Source of the DNA: an uncultured Gammaproteobacteria bacterium
GTDB taxonomy: Bacteria > Pseudomonadota > Gammaproteobacteria > Eutrophobiales > Eutrophobiaceae
Length of the DNA stretch: 64,000 nt
Reading direction: 5' to 3'
Assembly (NCBI GenBank): GCA_958295485.1
Contig: OY282354.1
Location: 3,000,042 to 3,064,041, forward strand
Positions 27,232-34,522 of this stretch are shown here, piece by piece. Every line of letters starts with the position of its first letter. Position 1 is the stretch's first letter. The notes below the pieces were generated by a model. That model was given only the letters and a program-made list of their open reading frames with translations, was not told the DNA's origin and made no database searches. Made by a program: the position numbers and the translations under genes.

Positions 27232-28170
27232 GTGAGCGGAGAAGAAAACAACGATAGCGCCAACCAGCCTGAATGTGATCATTGCGGGATATTTACCATT
27301 CCTGCGCCACATCCCATCATGGGCGCCTGGCGGGATATTTCCTATGTCCCCGTTCGCGACAAAATCTGGTCCGTCAGCGAGGGCATTTACCGCGCCATAT
27401 TCCTGGAAGGCAACAAGGGCGTCATCGCGTTTGACACGTTGACGACTCCGGGCACGGCCAAGGCCTATGCCGGCGCTGTCGGTCGGGTATTTCCCAAGAA
27501 GCTCATTCATACCATCGTCTATTCCCATGACCATCTCGATCATGCCGGTTATTCTGCTGATCTGGCCCCTGATGCAGACATCATCGCCCATAAGTTGTGC
27601 GCCGACGTGGTCAAAGCAAGAAAGTCCGACGGCCAATTACCGGCGACGGAAACCTGGGACGGTGAGCGAAAAGCATACGAAATCGACGGCGTGTACTTCG
27701 AGTTGCTCTATCCCGGCCCAACCCACGGCGATGGCAATATCGCCGCCTGGTTTCCCCAAAGCAAGGTACTGTTCATGGTGGATACCGTCATCCCCGGCGT
27801 GGGTTACACCTTCTTTCCTGATTGGCACTTCAAACCCTATGTGCCATGCATGAAGCGTTTTCTGAGTCTCGATTGGGACGTATTCATTCCCGGTCATTTC
27901 TGGATCACGGACCGGCAGGGGTTTATCGATAACCTGGAATACTATGACCTGATGGCCGATTTTGCCCAACAGGCCATTATCGATGGGCTCGACCCGCACG
28001 ACTGGGCTGGAGTTTGTCAGTATACCGAAGAGAAGTTGTCACCCTCGTTCGGGCATTTATTCCGTTATTACGAATATTGCGCCATGAACCTGTCGAGATA
28101 CATGCAGGAATACCTGACCGGCGGTTGGGGCATCGAAGGCAATGTTCAACCGAACACGACGCCGTTTTAA
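27232..28170 (+). CDS. Metallo-beta-lactamase-fold hydrolase (tandem copy 1)
   Basis: This 312-residue protein carries the zinc motif SHDHLDHAG, then GPTHGDGNIAAWFP and VDTVIPGVGYTFFPDWHF, and a final PGHFW ligand segment. It is related to the alkyl-sulfatase-like branch of the superfamily but lacks the dimerisation and SCP2 domains. There is no signal peptide. I start at GTG 27232 (AGAGGA upstream); an in-frame TTG at 27214 is an alternative. It is followed after 18 bases by a paralogue of similar length, suggesting duplication. The substrate is unknown. Confidence 0.8.
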   Translation: MSGEENNDSANQPECDHCGIFTIPAPHPIMGAWRDISYVPVRDKIWSVSEGIYRAIFLEGNKGVIAFDTLTTPGTAKAYAGAVGRVFPKKLIHTIVYSHDHLDHAGYSADLAPDADIIAHKLCADVVKARKSDGQLPATETWDGERKAYEIDGVYFELLYPGPTHGDGNIAAWFPQSKVLFMVDTVIPGVGYTFFPDWHFKPYVPCMKRFLSLDWDVFIPGHFWITDRQGFIDNLEYYDLMADFAQQAIIDGLDPHDWAGVCQYTEEKLSPSFGHLFRYYEYCAMNLSRYMQEYLTGGWGIEGNVQPNTTPF

Positions 28171-28188
28171 TCGGGAACCAGCAAGCCC

Positions 28189-29103
28189 ATGAGTGAGAAC
28201 AGGGGACTATTTACCACAGACAAGGCCCGGGATTACCTGGCTTTTGAACCGGAAATGTCGGTCGATAAACTATCAGAACGCCTTTGGACTATCAGTGACG
28301 GCGTTTATCGAACCATTTTTCTTGAAGGCAACGAAGGCGTGATTGCTTTCGATACCTTCGGCACGCCCGGAAAGGCCCGTGCCTATGCCCGCGCAATCGA
28401 TAAGACCATACCACATAAGGCAATCGCCACGATAATCTATTCACACGATCACCTGGATCACGCCGGATTTGCCGAAGATCTGGCGCCCAATGCCGAAATC
28501 ATCGCTGATGAAATATGCGCCAAGGTTATCAAGCTGCGCCAGGCTGAAGGGCAACGCCAGCCCACCAACGTTATTTCCGGTCCTGAAAATCATTTGACGG
28601 TAGACGGCGTAGACCTTGTTTTATTAAACCCGGGGCCCACCCATGGTTCCGGCAACCTGACGGCCTGGTTTGCCCCTGAAAAATTATTGTTCTCATCAGA
28701 TACCATCTTTGCCAATGCCCGTTATGGACTATTGCCGGACATTCACCTGGCGAACTTCGTCAAGTTCATGCGTGGCTTTTTAAGGCTGGACTGGGACACA
28801 TTTGTTCCCGGACGTTACGAGGTAACCGACCGGGAACGTTTTGAAAAGGGCTGTGATTTCATAGAGGCGGTCCAGGAAGCCTGCCAGCAGGCATTTGTAG
28901 AATTTGTCCCCATCTGGGCCTATGAACCCATGCAAGGTTACGTCGCAAACAAACTGAAAGACAGGTTTGGGGACCTCGATGGTTTTGAGGAGCACATAGG
29001 TTTGACCGCGATACGCATCGTGCATCATTACCTGATGGGGGGCTGGTCATTGGAAGACACACCCACTCCGGGTTATATTCTCGCGGATGAAGTACAGTTG
29101 TAA
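28189..29103 (+). CDS. Metallo-beta-lactamase-fold hydrolase (tandem copy 2)
   Basis: A 304-residue paralogue of the preceding gene. Shared blocks are GVYRTIFLEGNEGVIAFDTF, IYSHDHLDHAGFAEDLAP (zinc ligands), NPGPTHGSGNLTAWFAPE, SSDTIFANARYGLLPDIHL, and FVPGRYEV in place of the PGHFW ligand segment of copy 1. The last point means one metal ligand (His of PGH) is replaced by Arg-Tyr here, so the two copies may have diverged in metal use. It is cytosolic by sequence. The IS1595 transposon target site lies 47 bases downstream. Confidence 0.8.
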   Translation: MSENRGLFTTDKARDYLAFEPEMSVDKLSERLWTISDGVYRTIFLEGNEGVIAFDTFGTPGKARAYARAIDKTIPHKAIATIIYSHDHLDHAGFAEDLAPNAEIIADEICAKVIKLRQAEGQRQPTNVISGPENHLTVDGVDLVLLNPGPTHGSGNLTAWFAPEKLLFSSDTIFANARYGLLPDIHLANFVKFMRGFLRLDWDTFVPGRYEVTDRERFEKGCDFIEAVQEACQQAFVEFVPIWAYEPMQGYVANKLKDRFGDLDGFEEHIGLTAIRIVHHYLMGGWSLEDTPTPGYILADEVQL

Positions 29104-29150
29104 CGAATATCCTCCTCCCGTACCCATAGGGCGCGTTTGAACTTTGGTAG

Positions 29151-29158
29151 TAATATAT
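29151..29158. repeat. Left 8-bp target-site duplication TAATATAT
   Basis: TAATATAT abuts the left end of the IS1595-family transposon; the identical octamer follows the right end at 37212-37219. Eight bases is the duplication length known for the IS1595 family. Confidence 0.92.
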
Positions 29159-29184
29159 GGGAATTATATCGAATAGTCACAAAA
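29159..29184. repeat. Left terminal inverted repeat of the IS1595-family transposon
   Basis: These 26 bases (GGGAATTATATCG...) are the exact reverse complement of 37186-37211; identity ends at the next base. The transposase start is 66 bases further in. Confidence 0.92.
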
Positions 29185-29250
29185 GGTGTTTAATGTAGTG
29201 CAGCAACATGTTATACTTTTAGTCACAATTTGATGTAATCGGAGAGAAAA

Positions 29251-30183
29251 ATGGCAGGTAAATCATATCGTAAGGGACTGACATTGTTTGATGTAATCGG
29301 CATGTTTCCTGATGAGGATACAGCGAAGCAGTGGTTAAGTAAAGTTCGCTGGCCGGACGGTCCTGTTTGTCCTCATTGTCACTCTGATAACGTGCAATCT
29401 AATATTAAACACAAGTCGATGATGCACCGTTGTCGGGATTGTGAAGACAGACGGATGTTTTCTCTCAAGACGGGCTCTGTCATGGAAGGTTCCAATTTAA
29501 AATACCGGGTCTGGGCGATTGGTATTTATTTGTTCACCACAAACATTAAAGGTATTTCCAGCATGAAATTGCATAGGGAGTTAGGCATAAGTCAAAGGTC
29601 GGCCTGGTTTATGTTGCATCGGCTTCGTAAAGCGATGGAATTGGAAATTGGTATGTTTTCTGGTCCGGTTGAAGTTGATGAAACGTATATTGGCGGTATC
29701 AGAAGGAATATGAGAGTCTCCAAGCGTAAGGAACAGCAAGGTCGCGGGCCAGTGAATAAGTCACCTGTTGTTGGTTTGAAGGATCGAGCGAGTAACGAAG
29801 TTCATGCCAAGGCTGTTCAGGAAGTGGATGCTAATACTTTGCAGGGTTTTATTGTAGAGCATACGGACTGGCAAGCTCAGGTTTATACGGATGATGCACT
29901 GGCTTATAGAAGTTTGCCGTTCAAGCATGAGACTGTTAAACACAGCATCAAGGAATATGTTCGCAAACAGGCGCATACTAATGGGATCGAGTCGTTCTGG
30001 GCATTGATGAAGCGAGGTTATCATGGGACCTATCATCATTGGTCGGTTAAGCATGTTGATCGTTATGCAAGAGAGTTTTCCGGTAGGCACAATATTCGAG
30101 AAATGGATACTGTTGATCAGATGGCGTCTGTCGCGCGCGGCATGGTCGGGAAACGTTTGAGGTACCATGATTTGATTGCTTAG
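29251..30183 (+). CDS. IS1595-family DDE transposase
   Basis: A 310-residue transposase. An N-terminal zinc ribbon (CPHC at ~47, CRDC at ~70) precedes the ISXO2-like DDE domain, with Asp in VEVDETYIGG, Asp in VYTDDALAY and Glu in NGIESFWALMKRGYHG. Family blocks GSVMEGSNLKYRVWAIGIYL and ISSMKLHRELGISQRSAWFM are present. The start has GGAGAG upstream. It appears intact and would catalyse movement of the element bounded by the 26-bp repeats; the 8-bp duplication agrees with this family. Confidence 0.95.
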   Translation: MAGKSYRKGLTLFDVIGMFPDEDTAKQWLSKVRWPDGPVCPHCHSDNVQSNIKHKSMMHRCRDCEDRRMFSLKTGSVMEGSNLKYRVWAIGIYLFTTNIKGISSMKLHRELGISQRSAWFMLHRLRKAMELEIGMFSGPVEVDETYIGGIRRNMRVSKRKEQQGRGPVNKSPVVGLKDRASNEVHAKAVQEVDANTLQGFIVEHTDWQAQVYTDDALAYRSLPFKHETVKHSIKEYVRKQAHTNGIESFWALMKRGYHGTYHHWSVKHVDRYAREFSGRHNIREMDTVDQMASVARGMVGKRLRYHDLIA

Positions 30184-30368
30184 TGGGGGCAATCATAATT
30201 TCGGGGTTGTCGGGCGGATTAGAGTCAGGTCTATCGCAGGTAGTGCAGGCATCGTGCTTGGCGTACAGCGTGAAGTCTTCATTACGTTATCCTGGCGGTA
30301 AGTTTCGTTTGGTTAAGACGATCAAGTTTTATATCCTTGATGGTATTAATGGGATTTTGTTTAATTAA
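30183..30368 (+). pseudogene. Possible relic of a D12-class (Dam-type) DNA adenine methylase
   Basis: A 61-codon frame directly after the transposase stop contains KSSLRYPGGKFRLVKTI, very close to the SPLRYPGGKxRLVK motif I that opens Dam-type methylases, then ends after a few more codons (GINGILFN). No further methylase motif such as DPPY follows. I read it as the 5' remnant of a captured methylase gene; chance similarity is possible given the short length. Confidence 0.4.
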
Positions 30369-30392
30369 TCGTTATGGGTCAGGGGAGTTAGA

Positions 30393-30560
30393 ATGAAAAA
30401 GTCACAAGACAAGTCGGAGACAACAACGGGAATGATCAGAACGCCTAAGCCTGATTATCAGCCCTCAAAAGCAGAGAAAGAGCAGGAGATAGATATGCCT
30501 GGGGCATCTGTTGAAATTGTCAAGGATGCGTTTTTTAGGCCGGTAAAAACCAGTGAATAA
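30393..30560 (+). CDS. Small 55-residue protein within the transposon, function unknown
   Basis: The ATG at 30393 is preceded by GGGGAG at 5 bases, an excellent ribosome site. The product begins MKKSQDKSETTTG, contains KPDYQPSKAEKEQEIDMPG, and ends FFRPVKTSE. It is very polar, without membrane segments, and acidic in the middle. It lies between the transposase and the first internal copy of the transposon right end, so it belongs to the smallest, presumably ancestral, form of the element. A transposition accessory or regulator is possible; I do not recognise a family. Confidence 0.6.
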   Translation: MKKSQDKSETTTGMIRTPKPDYQPSKAEKEQEIDMPGASVEIVKDAFFRPVKTSE

Positions 30561-30570
30561 AGTTTATTAG

Positions 30571-30625
30571 TCAATAATATGGATGAATTTGGCGGTTCAT
30601 TTTGTGATTATTTGATGTAATTCTT
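30571..30625 (+). repeat. 55-bp right-end repeat, internal copy 1
   Basis: An ungapped, diverged copy of the transposon right end (compare 31625-31679 and 37157-37211), sharing GGTTCATTTTGTGA. Its outermost bases have drifted (AATTCTT instead of AATTCCC), so it is probably no longer a good transposase site. It immediately precedes RTX gene 1. Confidence 0.8.
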
Positions 30626-30654
30626 TTTAATTTGATTTTTGGGAGGAAGGAAGT

Positions 30655-31449
30655 ATGGAAGTTCGTGGCGGTAGTGGTAATGATGTTCTTAATGGTGTAG
30701 GTGGGAATGATAAATTTTGGGGTGGGGGTGGGGATGATGTGTTGCGAGGGGGTTCGGGGGTGGATTATTTGGATGGTGGGGATGGAGTGGATATGGTGTT
30801 TTATGGGGGGTCTGGATCGGGGGTGTATGTTGATTTAGAGAAGGAAAGTGGGATGAGGGGTGATGCTAGGGATGATATGATTGTTAATATTGAGAATGTT
30901 TTGGGTTCTATGTATGGGGATCGGTTGAAGGGGAATGAGAGTGATAATTGGTTGGTTGGGGGCGGTGGTGATGATGGGCTTTGGGGCAGGGATGGTGATG
31001 ATGTGCTTTGGGGGGATGGTGGTAATGATAGAGTTTGGGGTGGCGCTGGGGATGATCGGCTTTTGGGGGGGGATGGGGTTGATGGGTTGAAGGGTGAGGC
31101 AGGTGATGATTGGTTAGATGGAGGAGATGGGGATGATTTTTTAGATGGGGGTTTGGGTAATGATGAGTTGTTTGGTGGGAGTGGGGATGATGTTTTTAGT
31201 TTTGGTTCTGGATATGGTGATGATGTTATTAATGATTTTGAGGATGGTGTTGATTTGATTAATCTTATTGGGTTTTGTTTGTCGGGTTTTGATGAGCTTG
31301 TAATTTTTTCTTATTTTGGGAGTGTTATGATTAATTGGCCAGTTGGTGGTGGAATGCTTGAGCTTAAAGGTTTTGATTTAGTTGATTTGTCTGTGGAAGA
31401 TTTTTGGTCAAGTCCAGATCTTGATTTGTTTTGTGAATATCAGATGTAA
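30655..31449 (+). CDS. RTX calcium-binding repeat protein 1
   Basis: A 264-residue protein built of GGxGxDxLx nonapeptides (GGSGNDVLN, GGGGDDVLR, GGDGDDFLD). One interrupting unit, VDMVFYGGSGSGVYVDLE...IENVLGS, matches the large repeat unit of RTX gene 2. The C terminus (DDVINDFEDGVDLINL) resembles the type I secretion signal region of RTX proteins. There is no Sec signal. The ribosome site GGAGGAAGG is strong. The codon usage is extreme, rich in GGG, GAT and TTG and distinct from RTX gene 2. The few non-repeat residues (a Cys in NLIGFC, an FCEYQM tail) suggest drift. No type I exporter genes are in the window. Confidence 0.82.
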   Translation: MEVRGGSGNDVLNGVGGNDKFWGGGGDDVLRGGSGVDYLDGGDGVDMVFYGGSGSGVYVDLEKESGMRGDARDDMIVNIENVLGSMYGDRLKGNESDNWLVGGGGDDGLWGRDGDDVLWGDGGNDRVWGGAGDDRLLGGDGVDGLKGEAGDDWLDGGDGDDFLDGGLGNDELFGGSGDDVFSFGSGYGDDVINDFEDGVDLINLIGFCLSGFDELVIFSYFGSVMINWPVGGGMLELKGFDLVDLSVEDFWSSPDLDLFCEYQM

Positions 31450-31624
31450 TTTTTTAGGTTGGTAGTGGTTGGTAGTGATTTGATCCTGGGTTTATATATT
31501 TTGTTTGTACTGAAGGAGTTTGTTGATTTTTGCTTTGGTGCTATGGTCAATTTTTAAGCTTTTTTGTTTTCGTTTAATATTTTTTGCCCAGATACTTAAA
31601 AGGAATTTTTTAGCTTCTTATCTT

Positions 31625-31679
31625 TCAATAGTATGGATGGATTTGACGGTTTATTTTGTGATTATTCGATACAATTCCC
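31625..31679 (+). repeat. 55-bp right-end repeat, internal copy 2
   Basis: An ungapped copy of the transposon right end, differing from the true inverted repeat by about two bases within the outer 26 (ending GATACAATTCCC). It lies downstream of RTX gene 1 and marks the probable right end of an earlier, shorter version of the transposon. Confidence 0.85.
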
Positions 31680-31870
31680 TTTTTTTAATTGGTCGGGTGA
31701 ACCGCCCCGGGAATTCCGGAGACCTGTTAGTTTGAGTCATGCCGCTTCGCATGACCGGTTATGCCTATCATAGTACATCTGTTCATACTCAGCCGGTGGC
31801 ACATGGCCGAGAGGTGGCCCCGTTTATCTGAACAACATTTTTCATTTCTTAAGTGGATCCGCAGCCCCTG

Positions 31871-32698
31871 TTATGCCGCCTCCTGTGAAGGCAGCGAGTT
31901 AAAGTAAACCTGATCCGGTGTTTGCCGGTCAAGTGTTGAGTGTGGCCGGCGTTGATTGTAAAAGGTAAAGTAATGGGCGATCTTCAATTTTGCGTCACGG
32001 GTCGATTCATACGCATGCAGATACACGTGCTCGTATTTCACCGTGCGCCAGAGGCGCTCAACAAAGACATTGTCCCGCCAGGCCCCCTTGCCATCCATGC
32101 TGATCTGAATACCGTTGTCGGATAGATACCGGGTAAAGGCCAGGCTGGTAAATTGGCTGCCCTGGTCGGTATTCATGATCGCCGGCGCACCGTGTTCCCT
32201 GATGGCCTGTTCCAGCGCAGCCAGGCAAAACTGTGCATCCATGCTGATAGAGACCCGATGAGACAGCACACGACGGGAATACCAGTCCATCACCACCGTC
32301 AGATAGACGAACCCCCGGGCCATCGGGAGATACGTAATATCCATCGCCCATACCTGATTAGCCCGGGTAATCGGCAGCCCCCGGAGTAAATACGGATAAA
32401 CCTTATGCTCCGGATGCCGTTTCGTAGTCTTAGGCTTGCGATACAGCGCCGCTACGCCCATTTTCCGCATCAACGTACCCACGTGCTTGCGGCCCACGTT
32501 GAAACCTGCCTGATTGAGCATATCCCGGAGCATACGGGCCCCGGCAAAGGGATAGTCCAGGTGTAACCGGTCAATCCGGTTCATGAGCGCCTGGTCCCGT
32601 TCGCTCACAGGTTGCGGGAGATAGTAAATACTGCTGCGGCTGAGACCCAGCGCAGCCGCCTGTTTCGTCAACGGTAATGAATGTGCCGGGTCGATCAT
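31871..32698 (-). CDS. IS3-family transposase orfB (inner element)
   Basis: A 275-residue integrase-core protein: an N-terminal HTH_21 region (YPFAGARMLRDMLNQ), then the DDE set in QVWAMDITYLPMARGFVYL, IMNTDQGSQFTS and WRDNVFVERLWRTVKYE, and the final NQRRPHSTLDRQTPDQVYF block. It looks complete. The ATG overlaps the orfA stop (ATGA), and the run GAAAATGA could also allow a -1 frameshift to give the OrfAB fusion. Confidence 0.95.
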   Translation of the reverse strand: MIDPAHSLPLTKQAAALGLSRSSIYYLPQPVSERDQALMNRIDRLHLDYPFAGARMLRDMLNQAGFNVGRKHVGTLMRKMGVAALYRKPKTTKRHPEHKVYPYLLRGLPITRANQVWAMDITYLPMARGFVYLTVVMDWYSRRVLSHRVSISMDAQFCLAALEQAIREHGAPAIMNTDQGSQFTSLAFTRYLSDNGIQISMDGKGAWRDNVFVERLWRTVKYEHVYLHAYESTRDAKLKIAHYFTFYNQRRPHSTLDRQTPDQVYFNSLPSQEAA

Positions 32699-32997
32699 TT
32701 TCTTGCGCTCAGCAGGCCGGCCTGGTTGAGCGCACCCTCTAAAAAATCGTTCTCCAATGCCAATGCGCCGATCTTGGCGTGCAGTGTTTTCACAGCCACC
32801 GGCGGGGCCGATGGACCGCTCCCCTCAAACGCCGCCGAGGCGCAGGCCAGCAACTGGCTCTTCCATTGTGTGATCTGGTTGGCGTGTATATCGAAGTGTT
32901 CCGATAATTCCACGAGCGTTTTATCGCCCTGTACGGCGGCCAGGGCCACCTTGGCCTTGAAGGCCGGTGAATGGTTTCTGCGAGGTCGTTTTGCCAT
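32695..32997 (-). CDS. IS3-family orfA (inner element)
   Basis: A 100-residue HTH_Tnp_1 protein: KRPRRNHSPAFKAKVALAAV, LSEHFDIHANQITQWKSQLL, and a C-terminal leucine-zipper-like stretch (KIGALALENDFLEGALNQAG). The ATG at 32997 has AGGAG six bases upstream and is preferred to an in-frame codon 30 bases earlier. Confidence 0.92.
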   Translation of the reverse strand: MAKRPRRNHSPAFKAKVALAAVQGDKTLVELSEHFDIHANQITQWKSQLLACASAAFEGSGPSAPPVAVKTLHAKIGALALENDFLEGALNQAGLLSARK

Positions 32998-33924
32998 GAT
33001 AAGCTCCTGTATTGGTTGCATCAGCATGCAGTAAATTCAGCTGCTTATCCACTTAAGTCAGTGTCCGGTTTTTCGGGGCCACCTCTCCGAGCGGCGCCAA
33101 CAGGCGCCGATTATTGAACCAGTCCACCCATTCCAGCGTCGCATATTCCACCTCATCAATGGTCTTCCATGGCCCCCGCGTTCGGATCACTTCCGTCTTG
33201 TACAAGCCGATGATGGTCTCCGCCAGCGCATTGTCATAGGAATCCCCCACACTGCCCACGGCGGATTCTATCCCGGCCGCCGCCAGGCGTTCGGTATACC
33301 GGATCGACAGATACTGGCTGCCGCGGTCACTGTGATGAATCAACCCTGTGGTACCGTGCCGTGACCACAGGGCCTGTTCCAGTGCGTCCAGCGCCAAGTC
33401 GGTGCGCAGGCAACGGCTGACCCGCCAGCCCACGATGCGCCGGGCAAACACATCCACGACAAACGCCGCATAAGCAAAGCCCGACCGGATGGCCACGAAC
33501 GTGAGGTCCGCCACCCATAACCGGTTCGGCCCGGTGGCGGCAAACTGCCGGTTTACCCGGTCCGCCGGTTGCGGCAACGTCTCATCACGCACCGTCGTCC
33601 AGCGCTTTGCGCCCCGTCTCACGCCCTGTATTTCAAGCTGTTTCATCAGTCGCGCCACCGTACAACGGGCCACAGCACGCCCTTCCCGTTGCAGCTGGCG
33701 CCACACCTTCCTGACGCCGTATACCTGGAAGTTGTCCGCCCAGATACGCCGTATCTCCCGGCATAGCGTCCGGTCCCGTTGCGCCCGGGCTGGCAACCGC
33801 CCCGGGTCCACTGCCCGGGCCTTGTGCTCATAGTAGGTTGATGGGGCGACCGGCAACTGCTGGCAGATCGGCTCGACCCCAATATCTTCCCGGTGTTGGT
33901 CGATGAAGGTCACCAGCTCGCCGG

Positions 33925-34236
33925 TTAGCGGTCGAGCTCCGCCTGGGCGAAAAAAGCCGATGCCTTGCGCAGAATCTCGTTGGCCCGCTTCAGTTCCCGA
34001 TTCTCGCGTTTCAACTCCCGCAATTGGTCACGCTCAGCGCTGGTGAGACCGGCGCGTTGACCTTGGTCAATCTCTGCGCGTCTCACCCAGTTACGCAACG
34101 TTTCCGCGGTACAGCCAATCTTAGCGGCGATGGAAGTAAGTGCAGCCCATTGGGAGTCATAGTCCTCCTGGCGCTCCAGCACCAGCCGCACGGCTCGTTC
34201 CCGAACTTCCGGGGGATAGCGTTTATGTCTGTTCAT
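33925..34236 (-). CDS. IS3-family orfA (outer element)
   Basis: A 103-residue HTH protein: [39 protein letters not shown], and a basic heptad zipper [24 protein letters not shown] lies just upstream of the ATG. A TTTTTTC run near the 3' end (coding ASAFFAQ) is a plausible slippery site for OrfAB synthesis. orfB starts 11 bases downstream. Confidence 0.93.
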   Translation of the reverse strand: MNRHKRYPPEVRERAVRLVLERQEDYDSQWAALTSIAAKIGCTAETLRNWVRRAEIDQGQRAGLTSAERDQLRELKRENRELKRANEILRKASAFFAQAELDR

Positions 34237-34522
34237 TGCTCCATCCTCTCAAGAAATGGAGTCTCCGGCAAACCCGGGGCGGTTCAGGGTTTCTCCTGAG
34301 TGGAATCAGGTATCTTTGTTTTTGTCCTTGTATAATTCGGGAATTGTGAATTAGACTTGTTGCCTGTTAAATTTGAAATAAGGGCCGGAAAGGTAGGTCT
34401 GTTTGCCGAGACCTGGGGCATGAATGCATCGCCAAGCTTGGGTGCTTACCGGCAATTCCAATTTGTCCGGGGTCTTTTGAAAGTAATCTGTCTTGTCTTC
34501 TGATAATAAAGGGGAAAGAAAC

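Larger units (their letters stand above)
31810..33086 (-). mobile_element. IS3-family element (inner), 1277 bp, nested in the outer IS3
   Basis: Both ends carry AGAGGTGGCCCCG as an inverted repeat (31810-31822, and 33074-33086 on the other strand), flanked by a 3-bp duplication CCG (31807-31809 and 33087-33089). It carries its own orfA and orfB on the - strand. It has inserted into the C-terminal codons of the outer element's orfB and is therefore the most recent of the three insertions. Confidence 0.88.
31737..33913 (-). pseudogene. IS3-family transposase orfB (outer element), split by the inner IS
   Basis: The 5' part (33913 to 33087) encodes the HTH_21/rve integrase core: RLWVADLTFVAIRSGFAY (D), LIHHSDRGSQYLS (D), and YDNALAETIIGLYKTEVI (E). 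It ends at NNRRLLAPLG where the inner element begins. The rest resumes at 31806 as HVPPAEYEQMYYDRHNR and stops at 31737. Joining the halves and removing one copy of the CCG duplication restores a continuous 298-residue frame, so the gene was intact before the insertion. Translation into the inner element now stops at 33053. Confidence 0.88.
31698..34286 (-). mobile_element. IS3-family element (outer), interrupted by a second IS3-family element
   Basis: The inverted ends begin TGAACCGCCCCGGG (left 31698 on the + strand; right 34286 on the - strand) and match again at CCGGAGAC. A 3-bp duplication GGG flanks the element (31695-31697 and 34287-34289). Genes orfA and orfB lie on the - strand. Subtracting the inner element and its duplication leaves about 1309 bp, a normal IS3 size. 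It is inserted between RTX gene 1 and RTX gene 2 of the IS1595-family transposon. Confidence 0.88.

Noticed and set aside
33053..33086. Reading the outer IS3 orfB as an intact gene ending at 33053
   Set aside because: Its last codons (KNRTLT) are encoded by the end of the inner IS3 element; the genuine C terminus is found on the far side of that element at 31737-31806.
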